In this document: positions 34,304-42,615 of the stretch, one piece after another
How the letters are laid out: each line of letters starts with the position of its first letter
Numbering within the stretch: position 1 is the stretch's first letter
Assembly: GCA_038231255.1 (NCBI GenBank)
Contig: JBBRLR010000007.1
Location: forward strand, 21,601-85,600
Reading direction: 5' to 3'
Source: JALYUS01 sp038231255
GTDB lineage: Bacteria; Chloroflexota; Chloroflexia; Thermomicrobiales; JALYUS01
Length of the DNA: 64,000 nucleotides
Made by a program: the position numbers and the translations under genes
Notes under the pieces: model-generated
Databases searched by the model: none
Told to the model about the DNA's origin: nothing
The model's input: the letters and a program-made list of their open reading frames with translations, nothing else

Positions 34304-34511
34304 GTTCGCGCGGCGTCGCGACCGATGTACTTCGCGTGGATGGCGTTTGGCGTCGGGACACGGTGACCTCCTCCCCTTGTTTCATCGAGCGCCACGCCAG
34401 CATCCGATCAGCCAGAAAGCGCTGAGGATTACGCTACCGAGCCTCCTTCTCGTCCCAGTCATTGTGCGCCATAATGAGGCGGGCAATGACTAGTGTGGGG
34501 AGGCAAGATTC

Positions 34512-35441
34512 GTGCTGAAGCATCTCGCGCTCGAAGAGGGCGCGTACGACCTGAAAATGAATGTCCGGCAACTCGCGCCGGACTGCATCATTGACGTTGA
34601 CCCCGCCGAGTATGCGCGGGAATTGGCGCTCAAGGGCCAAATTCTCGCGGGCGACGCGCACTATTACTGTCAGGCGCTCCCCGGCACGGAAGCGATGCAG
34701 TGGGAAACCATCGAAATCCTCCTGCCGAACATGGCGCACTTCTACCCGGAGCATTTCGCACTGACGACGGACGGCGGCCGCTGGCGGTGGACGAACCTGC
34801 TGCTCGGCGCAGAGACGGCGTTCACGCTCGGCGACCCGGCGACGTTGCCGCTCCCGCCGCTCGACTGGATCGGACGGCAGGTGCAGGAGGACCTCTGCGT
34901 GATGGACGGCAATGATCCGGGTAGCCCACTCGTCGCGGGGCATCTCTGCTTCGCCTCCGGCTGGTGCCTGGACGACAAGATGGGCCGGTCGTTCCTCGCC
35001 ATCCACGCCCCGGTACCGCTCTTCGCCGAGAAGATCGGCCGCCCGGCGGACCTGATGATGCAGCGCGTCAAGGTCGGTCGCCCGACCGCCCGCGTCAACT
35101 GGACGCTCCACCCGTCGGATCGCCTCAACTGCGCGCCGGTGACGAAAAAGCGATACGCCTTCGAGCATGAGGGCGTCACGCCGGAGAATGCGGGCGAGCG
35201 GTACTATCTCCGCTCCGAGTGGCAGACGTTTGTCCGCTATCCGCGCACCAACGCCGTCCTCTTCACAATCCGTACTCGCGTCACGCCCCTCGGTGACGCA
35301 TTAGCCGCCCCCGACGACGCCCGCCGCCTCGCAACACTCTTGCGCACGATGCCACCCGCGATGCTGGAATACAAAAGCCTGTCGCGCCACACGGAAACCC
35401 TGCTCGCATATTTGGATGCACGCGGTGGGGAAAGGGGTTAA
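34512..35441 (+). CDS. DUF3445 (heme-dependent oxidative N-demethylase-like)
   Basis: A 309-residue DUF3445 protein. Characterised members form the alpha subunit of a heme-dependent oxidative N-demethylase acting on dimethylamine. Family marks are DPAEYARELALKGQIL, then the central QEDLCVMDG followed by AGHLCFASGWCLDDKMGRSFLAIHAPVP, and RSEWQTFVRYPRTNAVLFTIRTRVTPL. The GTG at 34512 has GGGGAGG upstream. The flavin and iron-sulfur subunits of that enzyme are not adjacent, so this may be a stand-alone relative. Confidence 0.9.
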   Translation: MLKHLALEEGAYDLKMNVRQLAPDCIIDVDPAEYARELALKGQILAGDAHYYCQALPGTEAMQWETIEILLPNMAHFYPEHFALTTDGGRWRWTNLLLGAETAFTLGDPATLPLPPLDWIGRQVQEDLCVMDGNDPGSPLVAGHLCFASGWCLDDKMGRSFLAIHAPVPLFAEKIGRPADLMMQRVKVGRPTARVNWTLHPSDRLNCAPVTKKRYAFEHEGVTPENAGERYYLRSEWQTFVRYPRTNAVLFTIRTRVTPLGDALAAPDDARRLATLLRTMPPAMLEYKSLSRHTETLLAYLDARGGERG

Positions 35442-35863
35442 TCCGCAGCCTCCCAGCGGCACGAAAAGCGCTCGATGCCGGGGTGTTTCTCGCCGAGCGA
35501 CGTGACCTGAAAGCCGTAGGCGCGATAAAAGCCGACCGACTCCTGATCGGTCTCCGAATACAGCGCCTTCAGCCCTTCCTCCGCGATCACCCCGCCGACC
35601 ATCCGCGAGGCGATCCCCTGGTGGCGGAACCGTTCGTCCACCGCGATATGTAAGAGCAGCGCGGCATCCCGCCCGACGCGCTCGATGCCGAGGATACCGG
35701 CGGGTTGCCCGTCCTCCTCCCAGACATAGAGTTTGCGTTGGGGAATGGCGTAGACAGTCGTCAGCAGATAATCGAGCCGCACGACACTCGGGTTAAAAAC
35801 GCTCGGCGCGATCAATTCCTTGAGCCGTGTCGCGTCAGTCAAATCGGTCACTTTACGCAGCAT
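35438..35863 (-). CDS. GNAT family N-acetyltransferase
   Basis: A 141-residue acetyltransferase. The strand LLHIAVDERFRHQGIASRM near residue 75 carries the acetyl-CoA loop (RHQGIA), followed by LYSETDQESVGFYRAYGF, the classical GNAT C-terminal pattern. The start is the ATG at 35863 with AAGGAGG upstream. Its stop overlaps the end of the DUF3445 gene by 4 bases on the opposite strand. The acceptor is unknown. Confidence 0.9.
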   Translation of the reverse strand: MLRKVTDLTDATRLKELIAPSVFNPSVVRLDYLLTTVYAIPQRKLYVWEEDGQPAGILGIERVGRDAALLLHIAVDERFRHQGIASRMVGGVIAEEGLKALYSETDQESVGFYRAYGFQVTSLGEKHPGIERFSCRWEAAD

Positions 35864-35956
35864 GGCATCTGCCTCCTTCGCGCGAATCGCCTCATCCGTT
35901 TTCACGCGCATGGTAGCACGCTACATACTCGAACCGCCAAGTCGTCCGGGCAAATT

Positions 35957-36063
35957 CAGCACAGAGGACACGGAGGACACAGAGAGCACGGAGAGGGAGG
36001 AAATAACGAAATTTGCTTTGGCTCTTCTCAGTGTTCTCTCGTCCTCCGTGTCCTCTGTGTTGC
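35957..36063. repeat. ACAGAGGACACGGAGG dispersed inverted repeat
   Basis: The left arm (about 35957-35998, tandem GGACACGGAGG/ACACAGAG units) and the right arm (about 36035-36063, TCCTCCGTGTCCTCTGTGT) are inverted copies. This family is well known from intergenic regions of many large bacterial genomes. It lies between the acetyltransferase and the end of the cysteine synthase gene. Confidence 0.85.
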
Positions 36064-36070
36064 GCCCCTA

Positions 36071-37066
36071 TCAATCCGGCACGAGGTTGGTGGAGAGATA
36101 TTTTAAGCCGCTGTCGCAGGCGACGGTGGCGATGATGCTGCCTACCGGGGTCTCGCGCGCGAGGCGGAGCGCGGCGGCGACGTTCGCGCCGGTGCTGAAC
36201 CCGGCGAAGATGCCCTCGCGCGTGGCGAGTGCGCGGGCCGTGGCGAGCGCGTCGGCGTCGCCGATGGCGAGCGTGCCATCGCACAGGGCGGCATCCCACT
36301 GGGGCGGCACGGCAGCGTATCCCGCACCCTGCAACGTATGGCGCGGATCGGTGATCGGGCAGCCCGCAATCACCTGCGACCCTTCCGGCTCGACGGCATA
36401 GCAGCGCACGGCGGCATTCCGCGTTTTCAGTGCGCGGGCCGTGCCGAGGAAGGTGCCGCCCGTGCCGACAATCGCACAGAAATGCGTCACCGTGCCGGCG
36501 GTCTGCGCCCAGATTTCCGGCCCGGTCGTATATTCGTGCGCGCGAAGGTTCGCCGGGTTCCTGAACTGATCGGGCCGGAATGCGTTGAGCGAGCGCACGA
36601 GTTCCTGCGTCCGCTCCTCGACAAGGGCGAGATCATCGCCGGAAACCTGCCCCGGCACGCCCCCCGGCATCTGCGGCACCAGATCCACCTCCGCGCCGAG
36701 CGCGCGAAGCATTTGTACCCGCTCCCGGCTGTTGCCGACGCTCATCACACCGATGAAGCGATAGCCCTTGATCGCACAGACAATCGCCAAGCCTGTGCCC
36801 ATATTGCCGCTCGTCAGTTCGATGACCACGCCGCCCGGTTGCAACCGCCCGTCCCGCTCCGCTTCCGCGATACATTGCACGGCGGCGCGATCCTTGATCG
36901 AAGCGCCGGGATTTGCCGCCTCGATCTTCAACACGATGCGCCCCGGCAAGCCCGCGCCCAATCGGTCCAGCGCGACGAGCGGCGTCCACCCGATTGTATC
37001 GAGGATGCTCGGGGAGATACCTACTCCCCGGCCGGACGCTTTTGGAAGGGGAGATACATCAGCCAT
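36071..37066 (-). CDS. PLP-dependent cysteine synthase family protein
   Basis: A 331-residue beta-family PLP enzyme related to CysK/CysM, which makes cysteine from O-acetyl- or O-phosphoserine. It has the Schiff-base Lys in PGASIKDRAA near residue 60, the substrate loop TSGNMGTGLA near 92, and the phosphate-binding GTGGTFLG near 195. The ATG at 37066 has GGAGG 7 bases upstream. It directly follows the broken HEPN module. CysM or a cystathionine-type enzyme is an alternative. Confidence 0.93.
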   Translation of the reverse strand: MADVSPLPKASGRGVGISPSILDTIGWTPLVALDRLGAGLPGRIVLKIEAANPGASIKDRAAVQCIAEAERDGRLQPGGVVIELTSGNMGTGLAIVCAIKGYRFIGVMSVGNSRERVQMLRALGAEVDLVPQMPGGVPGQVSGDDLALVEERTQELVRSLNAFRPDQFRNPANLRAHEYTTGPEIWAQTAGTVTHFCAIVGTGGTFLGTARALKTRNAAVRCYAVEPEGSQVIAGCPITDPRHTLQGAGYAAVPPQWDAALCDGTLAIGDADALATARALATREGIFAGFSTGANVAAALRLARETPVGSIIATVACDSGLKYLSTNLVPD

Positions 37067-37109
37067 CCGTCGCCTCCGCTTCATCAGTCCCGCCAACCAT
37101 GGCGGCGCC

Positions 37110-37275
37110 AGCGGGTTTCAGCACTGGCACGTCCCGTTCCACCGTTGCCCAGACCTCCTCGGCATCAACAACACAACAGGCGTGGATGAGGAAGTTCCAC
37201 ATCGCGATCAGTGTATTTCTTGATCTGTTCGATAGCCGCACGAATATCGTCGAGCCGTTCCCAGTCGCTTCTCAC
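37110..37275 (-). pseudogene. DUF86/HEPN toxin remnant with internal deletion
   Basis: Starts as GTG at 37275, overlapping the MNT stop (GTGA), and reads MRSDWERLDDIRAAIEQIKKY, the first helix of DUF86 HEPN toxins. After about 25 codons the sequence jumps. In the next frame the C-terminal signature appears (NFLIHACCVVDAEEVWATVE, then RDVPVLKP), normally about 60 residues further on. The Arg of the R-x4-H-x-Y motif reads Trp and the Tyr reads Cys. Internal deletion, frameshift and motif loss together rule out a working RNase. Confidence 0.78.
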
Positions 37276-37562
37276 AGCATGATCGCATCACGAAGAACAC
37301 GGTCGCGCATGCGCTCCTTCAATCCTCCAACCGTCGCGACATCCACACGCATCGCGAGCGTGTATTCGAGGTCACGGATCAGTGCAACGTGGTCGAAGAG
37401 GCTCCGCTCACGTTCCATCTCCACGAGGAAATCAATGTCGCTGCGCTCGTCCGCCTCGCCGCGCGCGACGGAGCCGAAGACGCGGACATTCCACGCCCCG
37501 TGCCGCGCGGCGATCTGGAGGATTTCTTCGCGCTTCTCGCGCAGCAGTTCTTCGATACCCAT
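37272..37562 (-). CDS. MNT-type nucleotidyltransferase antitoxin
   Basis: A 96-residue minimal nucleotidyltransferase. The active site is GSVARGEADERSDIDFLVEME (GS-x10-DxD) near residues 32-52, with a further acidic position in MRVDVATV. The ATG at 37562 has AAGGAG 8 bases upstream. It is coupled to a DUF86/HEPN partner downstream that survives only as a remnant. This is the second MNT gene in the window whose toxin is lost; the two MNT proteins are different in sequence. Confidence 0.88.
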   Translation of the reverse strand: MGIEELLREKREEILQIAARHGAWNVRVFGSVARGEADERSDIDFLVEMERERSLFDHVALIRDLEYTLAMRVDVATVGGLKERMRDRVLRDAIML

Positions 37563-37650
37563 CGCGCCCTGCTCCTTCCGCATCCTGCCCTGGTCGCGCA
37601 TAGTATCGCGCAACCGGGGCAGGTGTACGAGAGCATGAGCCGTGAAAACG

Positions 37651-39003
37651 CTACGCGGCCAAGGGCGGCTCGAAGGTGAGCGGGGAGATTTTCGCGTTCG
37701 CGATGGCGGCGGCGAGTTGCGGGTCGCGACCGGCGATAATGTCGTCGTTCGTGCGCTCGACGGTAATGTCCGGCGAGACACCAATCGTATTGAGCGACGC
37801 GCCTTTCGCGGAGATGTAGATCGCGACGGTGATCGAAAGCAAACTGCCGTCGCCGAGTTCGAAACGCGACGTGCTACCGACCGCACCGGCGGTTTTCGTG
37901 CCGATCACCGTACCCGCGCCGTTCTCCTCGAAGGCGAGCGCGGCGATCTCGCTCGCCGAGCCGCTGGCATCGTCCACGAGGACGGTGACGGGCAGCGTCT
38001 CACGCGGCTTGCCGTCGGACTGCGCGGTCTTGCGTACATCCACCCGCCGCCCCTTGGACGTGCCGAGTTCGGCGCCCGCCTTCAGGAAGCGGCCCATCAC
38101 GTGATCGCTGTACACGCCGCCCCGGTTGCCACGAAAGTCAACGATCAGGCTGTCCACATTCTGCTTGTGCAGATCGGCGAGCGCTTTGTCGAAATCCTGC
38201 GGGATGGTGTCGTAAAACTCGAAGGTCTGGATGTAGCCGATATGCCCTTCCAGCACGCTCGACACCAGCGACAGGCGCGTGTAGCGGTGGACATGGACGC
38301 TTAGATCGGTCGGGGCCGCATCGCCGACGTGCTGGACGGTGAAAGTATACGTTCGGCCGTCCTGTGGATTCGCGAACAAGGTCACGCGCGTGTCGCTGTT
38401 GACCGTCTGCCCATCGAGCGCGACGACATGGTCGCCGTAGCGCAGTCCCGCTTCGTCCACCGAACTGTTCGGGATCACCTGTCGGACATAGATGTCGCGA
38501 TTGACGGTGATCGAAACAAAGCCGAAGTTGACGATGCTGGAATCTCCCTGCAACGCGCGCCGTTCAGCATCCGCCTGCGTCGCCGGGATGAAGTAGGTGT
38601 GCCGGTCGTTGACGGTCTTCGCCATGTTAATGACGAGCCGATGCGCGAGATCGCCGGATGAGAGGGTGGAGACACCGGATTGCCCGATCATCGTGCGGAT
38701 ATTCTGCGCGAAGATTTCCCACTGATCGCTCGCGCTCTTGCCGTCGAGCGAATCGAGCGGCAGCGACTGATCGAGCGCCTTCTGCGCCTCCTGCTGCGCG
38801 TTAGTGAGGAGGGCGACGGTGTCCGGCTCGGTGTAAAGATTCTTGCGGAGGTTATCGTACGCGGCCTTGACGATCTTCAGTTCCGCCTCGGCATCAGGCG
38901 TCGTGGCGCCGCTCCGTGGTGCGGCCGGCAAGGCGAGAAAGAGCGAGCAGGTAAAAACAAGGACGAGCGCGAGCCGCGCGCGTGCATGCACCGGAGCAGA
39001 CAT
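37651..39003 (-). CDS. Secreted S41 C-terminal processing peptidase
   Basis: A 450-residue tail-specific protease. A signal peptide (residues about 8-32) precedes an N-terminal helical region, a PDZ-like segment (VRQVIPNSSVDEAGLRYGDHVVALDG) and the S41 core. The catalytic Ser is in DDASGSASEIAAL and the Lys in VIGTKTAGAVG, which follow SLIVDFRGNRGG as usual. It processes exported proteins outside the membrane. The start is the ATG at 39003 with AAAGGGTG upstream. Confidence 0.92.
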   Translation of the reverse strand: MSAPVHARARLALVLVFTCSLFLALPAAPRSGATTPDAEAELKIVKAAYDNLRKNLYTEPDTVALLTNAQQEAQKALDQSLPLDSLDGKSASDQWEIFAQNIRTMIGQSGVSTLSSGDLAHRLVINMAKTVNDRHTYFIPATQADAERRALQGDSSIVNFGFVSITVNRDIYVRQVIPNSSVDEAGLRYGDHVVALDGQTVNSDTRVTLFANPQDGRTYTFTVQHVGDAAPTDLSVHVHRYTRLSLVSSVLEGHIGYIQTFEFYDTIPQDFDKALADLHKQNVDSLIVDFRGNRGGVYSDHVMGRFLKAGAELGTSKGRRVDVRKTAQSDGKPRETLPVTVLVDDASGSASEIAALAFEENGAGTVIGTKTAGAVGSTSRFELGDGSLLSITVAIYISAKGASLNTIGVSPDITVERTNDDIIAGRDPQLAAAIANAKISPLTFEPPLAA

Positions 39004-39499
39004 TGAACGATCACCCTTTCTCGCGGTCGAGCCGATGGCAGCGGGTATGGGCATGAAAAAAGACGGATCGGGAGCGGTCATCGGCTCCGGGTATGTGGCA
39101 GGTGGGTGCGGCATCCTGTTATCCGTTCGACCGTCACCGCCAACCATTCCCGATCTCGTCTCTGGGCAGTATCGCCCGCTTCCCTGAGTTTAACCTGAAT
39201 CCGCCCTAAAGATTCGCTGAAAAACGCGGCGAGGCGACCGTTGGCGACGTGCCACGTAGCAAGGACGCGTGCCGCGCACATTTCGTTGCATCGGAACGCA
39301 AACGCGCTGCCCTCCCGTCTGTAGGGGCAGTGCTCGAACCGCCCTCCCCGACCTACCAATCATCCCCTCAACCCGCAAACCGCCTTCCCCGCATCGGCAT
39401 CTTTCACGAATGCCTCGCGATCACGAATGATCTGCAAAGGGCGATTCGAGCACCACCCGATCAAGCGGTCGGCGCCGAAGACGCCGGGGTGGGTGCCAG
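39004..39499. other. Gene-free 495-bp gap with two repeat copies
   Basis: No supported gene. Contains one copy of the GTAGGGGCAGTGCTCGAACC repeat at 39320-39349, present as an inverted pair at 41271-41374. At 39461-39497 it holds the displaced copy of the FAD oxidoreductase gene end. Upstream control signals for the S41 peptidase should lie near 39004-39200 but none is clear. Confidence 0.6.
39461..39497 (-). repeat. Direct repeat A: displaced 3' end of oxidoreductase gene
   Basis: 37 bases matching 40048-40084 with three mismatches. Read on the minus strand it encodes THPGVFGADRL, against THPGVFSADRL at the true end of the FAD oxidoreductase. It ends 2 bases before the DUF2283 stop, so copies A and B bracket the DUF4258/DUF2283 pair. 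Confidence 0.85.
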
Positions 39500-39739
39500 T
39501 CAGACTACGAGAGGCAATTCAGATGCTTCACCCCGCGCCTCGTTCACAACGCGCAAGGTTGGATCGGTTTCTATCCGCAGTTGCTCGTTCGCGTTGAGCA
39601 GTTCGATGCCATACAGGGTTCCGTCCGGGGCGAGGTCAATATTCACCTGATCGCTCACATGAATCGTTTCTACCTGCGCCGTTTTCTCCTGGAATACGAG
39701 ATAGGCGATATTGTAACGCGGATCATAGGTGAGTTTTAT
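39500..39739 (-). pseudogene. DUF2283 protein gene without a standard start codon
   Basis: A 79-codon open frame reading IKLTYDPRYNIAYLVF, then VNIDLAPDGTLYGIELLNA, a clear DUF2283 domain of full length. The expected initiator position, after GAAGAGGCTGGG, is ATA (39739-39737) instead of ATG. An in-frame stop lies four codons earlier, so no ATG, GTG or TTG start is available for the full domain. ATA can initiate rarely; otherwise the gene is silent. DUF2283 proteins commonly sit beside DUF4258 proteins in putative toxin-antitoxin pairs, as here. Confidence 0.75.
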
Positions 39740-39751
39740 CCCAGCCTCTTC

Positions 39752-40002
39752 TCAAAAAAACTTGACGATCACGGTAATCACGAGCCATCCATCTTCTTCG
39801 ACCGCGAATGCCTCGATTTGCTTTGTCGCATCGTACCTGCCTCGCCACTGACCGTCAAAACGAAGTTCCGCCGGAATCCCGTGCGACCGACTTTGGCCGG
39901 GAACGATTCACCTCCTTGAACGGTGGCGATCACCTCCACCGCGTTCGTGCCACGTTCGTCCAAGCGACCTATTGCGTGCGGATGCAGGCGCACGTCGGTC
40001 AT
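39752..40002 (-). pseudogene. DUF4258 protein gene with single-base frameshift
   Basis: Starts with ATG at 40002 (MTDVRLHPHAIGRLDERG) and reads a DUF4258-type domain to RTGFRRNFV. At an AAAA run (39857-39860 on the plus strand) the homology moves one frame on and continues as FDGQWRGRYDATKQIEAFAV, then EEDGWLVITVIVKFF, to a stop at 39752. One missing base in the homopolymer restores a protein of about 84 residues. It may be a true lesion or a sequencing error. DUF4258 proteins are suspected RelE-like toxins. Confidence 0.75.
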
Positions 40003-40030
40003 TCGACGCTCGCTGCGTTCATCATACGTA

Positions 40031-41200
40031 TCATCGGGCAACCGCCGTCAAGCGGTCGGCGCTAAAGACGCCGGGGTGGGTGCTGTGCAGCATCAGTTCG
40101 GCGGTGCGCTCGGCGGTGGCGGGGCCGATGCCCATGCCGCCGCCGGTGAAGCCGACGGCGAAGTAGACATTCGGCATGTCCGGCAGCCGACCGACGAGGG
40201 GCATCTCGTCCGCCGTGAAGCCCATGATGCCGCTCCAGCGGTGCTCAATGGGCAGGCCGTTCAGTTCCGGGAAGTATTTGTGTAGAAACGATTCGAGGCC
40301 TGCCTGCAAGTGCGGCGTCGTTTCAGAGTCGTTGTAGCCGACTTCCTCCTCGGCGAAACGGTTGCGCCAGCCGCCGATGATGAAGCGGCCATCGGGCAGT
40401 TGCCGGAAGTACTCGTACCCCCACTCGCAGCCCATCGTCCGCTCCATGAAGCGCGTCGTCGGCGCGGTCGCGAGCATCTGGCCGCGCGTCGGAAAGACCT
40501 TGTCCGCGAAATACGGGTGCAGCGTGCGCGAGTACGCGTTCGTGCAGAGGCAGACCATCGGCGCGCGGACGGTCGCCCGCTGGCCATGCACCGTGACGAT
40601 GCCGCCCTCTTGTTCGATCTTCCGCACTGCGCAGTTCGGGATCACTGTCGCGCCGCTGTGCGCCATCACCTGCGTCGTCAGCCAATATGATTGCGTGGCG
40701 ATATCGCCATCCTGCGCGATCGCGCCGAAGAAGCCGCGCCCGGTCGGGTCCTTGTCATACCACTCGACATCGTAGCCGTCCGCGATCAGGGCGCGCGCTG
40801 AGGCTTCCAGTTCCTTCGCTTCGGCGGCATCCCAGGCGAGGGTCAGGCTCCCCGGCTGCTCATACCAGACGCCGTACGCGTCGAGGAACCCCTTGACGAT
40901 CTCGCGGTTGCGGAAGCCGAGGTCGCGCGCCTCCTTGACCGCCGCGCGGCCAATCGTCTCGACGGCGGTGTGGTAGCCCGTCTTGTGGTGGACGGTGATG
41001 TGCCCCGCGTTCCGCCCGGACGCGCCGAGCGCGACATCCCGCGCTTCCAGCACGATGACGGATTTCCCCGCCTGCCCGAGGAAGTGCGCGAGCGTGCTAC
41101 CGACGATCCCCGCGCCGATGATGCAGACATCCGCCTCCTCGTGTCGGTGCGGCAGCGCGGGCCAGATGGATGTGTCCTGCCAGATCGAAACGGTACTCAT
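40031..41200 (-). CDS. FAD-dependent oxidoreductase, DAO family
   Basis: A 389-residue flavoprotein of the D-amino-acid/glycine oxidase superfamily. The Rossmann FAD motif is CIIGAGIVGSTLAHFLGQAG at residues about 26-45, followed by GASGRNAGHI. The C-terminal FAD-binding segment is VYFAVGFTGGGMGIGPATAE. It probably oxidises an amino acid or amine (gamma-glutamylputrescine-oxidase-like architecture), transferring electrons to O2 or quinone. The ATG at 41200 follows AAGGAAG. Its last 12 codons are duplicated at 39461-39497 on the far side of the DUF4258/DUF2283 pair. Confidence 0.92.
   Translation of the reverse strand: MSTVSIWQDTSIWPALPHRHEEADVCIIGAGIVGSTLAHFLGQAGKSVIVLEARDVALGASGRNAGHITVHHKTGYHTAVETIGRAAVKEARDLGFRNREIVKGFLDAYGVWYEQPGSLTLAWDAAEAKELEASARALIADGYDVEWYDKDPTGRGFFGAIAQDGDIATQSYWLTTQVMAHSGATVIPNCAVRKIEQEGGIVTVHGQRATVRAPMVCLCTNAYSRTLHPYFADKVFPTRGQMLATAPTTRFMERTMGCEWGYEYFRQLPDGRFIIGGWRNRFAEEEVGYNDSETTPHLQAGLESFLHKYFPELNGLPIEHRWSGIMGFTADEMPLVGRLPDMPNVYFAVGFTGGGMGIGPATAERTAELMLHSTHPGVFSADRLTAVAR
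40048..40084 (-). repeat. Direct repeat B: 3' end of oxidoreductase gene in place
   Basis: In-gene copy of the 37-nt repeat, encoding THPGVFSADRL near the C-terminus of the FAD oxidoreductase. Its partner is 39461-39497, 34 of 37 bases identical. Confidence 0.85.
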
Positions 41201-41270
41201 CGCGCTTCCTTCCCATGCATGGTGAACTCGCATCGCACAGGACCGTTCACGAATTCCACGCCAAGACATT

Positions 41271-41374
41271 CGTAAGGGCAGTGCTCGAACCGCCCGCGCC
41301 CAGATTGCCTGCGCCGTCGCTCGTAAGCGCACATCTCTCGCGGCAGGGAGGGCGGTTCGAGCACCGCCCCTACG
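41271..41374. repeat. GGGCAGTGCTCGAACCGCCC inverted pair
   Basis: Copies at 41271-41295 and 41350-41374 face each other across about 54 bases. A single copy is at 39320-39349. They fill most of the 289-base divergent gap between the FAD oxidoreductase and the Gfo/Idh/MocA gene, which also holds a TACTCGTTACTCGCTACT half repeat near 41450-41475. Confidence 0.85.
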
Positions 41375-41489
41375 CACGGCGTCATGCGTTGCATCTTTCC
41401 AGTGCAGTGTACATCGTCGGTTTCGGATGCGTCGAGCATCTGCGACAATGGCTACTCGTTACTCGCTACTTGCGATAAAGGAGCATCCC

Positions 41490-42596
41490 GTGGCACGTTT
41501 ACGCGTTGGAGTGATCGGCTGCGGGACGGTGGCGCAGATTATGTGGCTGCCGAACCTGCGCGAACTGGACGAGCACTTTGAAGTGGCGGCGATCAGCGAT
41601 CTGTCGCCGGGGCTGTTGCAGTCCGTCGGCGACTATTTCGGCATCGCCGGGCGCTTTCAGGATTACCGCGACCTCATCGCGCAGGACCTTGACATGGTGA
41701 TCGTCCTCACCGCCGGGTCGCACGCGGCGCCTGCCATTGCGGCAATGGAAGCGGGCAAGCACGTCATCGTCGAGAAGCCGATGTGCTTCACGCTGCGCGA
41801 GGCGGATGAAATGATCGCCACGGCGGAGCGCACCGGCACACAGATGATGGTCTCGTACATGAAGCGATACGACCCCGGCTACCGCTACGGCCGCACGGCG
41901 GTGCAGGCGATGGACAACCTACGCTACGTGCAGATCAACGTCCTCCACCCCGACCCCGACCTCTACTACGCCCATCACCGCATCAAGCGGTTCCGCGACA
42001 TCCCACCAGACACTCTTGCTGCGCTCTCGGCGGAGGATGATCGGCTGACCGTCGAGGCAATCGGGGATGTATCACCGCTCATGCGACACCTTTATCGCGA
42101 TATCATCCTTGGCAGTATGAGCCACGATACAAACGCGTTGCGGGGTATCCTCGGCCGCCCCAACCGAGCACTTTTCACGACGATCTGGCCGGACGACACG
42201 ATCCACCCGACGGTGACGACCGTCCTCGCCTACGACAACGGCCCGCGCGTCGTATTGACGTGGTCGTACCTGTCGGCGCTACGCGATTACTTCGAGGAGT
42301 TGGCGTTTATCGGCGAGGCGGGGCGCGTGCGTATCCAGTTCCCTTCGCCCTGGCTCAAGCACTTCCCGACGCCGGTCGAGGTGCAGGGGATGGCGGACGG
42401 CGCGGAATGGCGCACGCGCGTCAATGTTTCCTACGCCGAGGCATTCAAGGAAGAAGCGCTCCATTTCCATCACTGCGTCACAACGGGCGAAACGCCGCTC
42501 ACGGATGGCCCGGATGGCCGCGAGGATATCGCACTCTTGCAGCAGATCGTCGTTGCCGCGCACCCGCCCGGCCTGGGCGGCGAAGCGGCCCGATAG
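41490..42596 (+). CDS. Gfo/Idh/MocA family oxidoreductase
   Basis: A 368-residue NAD(P)-dependent sugar or cyclitol dehydrogenase. The Rossmann fold opens with RVGVIGCGTVAQIMWLPNL, and the family Lys is in EKPMCF near residue 97. The downstream HDTNALRGILG region carries the active-site Asp/His. GTG at 41490 has AAAGGAG upstream; the open frame further upstream is repeat sequence. It begins a same-strand run with a small ORF and a uronate-dehydrogenase-like gene, suggesting sugar-acid catabolism. Confidence 0.92.
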   Translation: MARLRVGVIGCGTVAQIMWLPNLRELDEHFEVAAISDLSPGLLQSVGDYFGIAGRFQDYRDLIAQDLDMVIVLTAGSHAAPAIAAMEAGKHVIVEKPMCFTLREADEMIATAERTGTQMMVSYMKRYDPGYRYGRTAVQAMDNLRYVQINVLHPDPDLYYAHHRIKRFRDIPPDTLAALSAEDDRLTVEAIGDVSPLMRHLYRDIILGSMSHDTNALRGILGRPNRALFTTIWPDDTIHPTVTTVLAYDNGPRVVLTWSYLSALRDYFEELAFIGEAGRVRIQFPSPWLKHFPTPVEVQGMADGAEWRTRVNVSYAEAFKEEALHFHHCVTTGETPLTDGPDGREDIALLQQIVVAAHPPGLGGEAAR

Positions 42597-42615
42597 CGAA
42601 GGGAGAACCCGACAC

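Noticed and set aside
35820..36401. Plus-strand ORF with STEDTEDTESTE peptide
   Set aside because: The acidic peptide is the translated GGACACGGAG repeat, and the remainder is antisense to the cysteine synthase gene.
39249..39650. 133-codon plus-strand ORF in the gap after the S41 gene
   Set aside because: It runs over a dispersed repeat, the duplicated oxidoreductase end and the antisense of the DUF2283 frame; no ribosome site and no domain.
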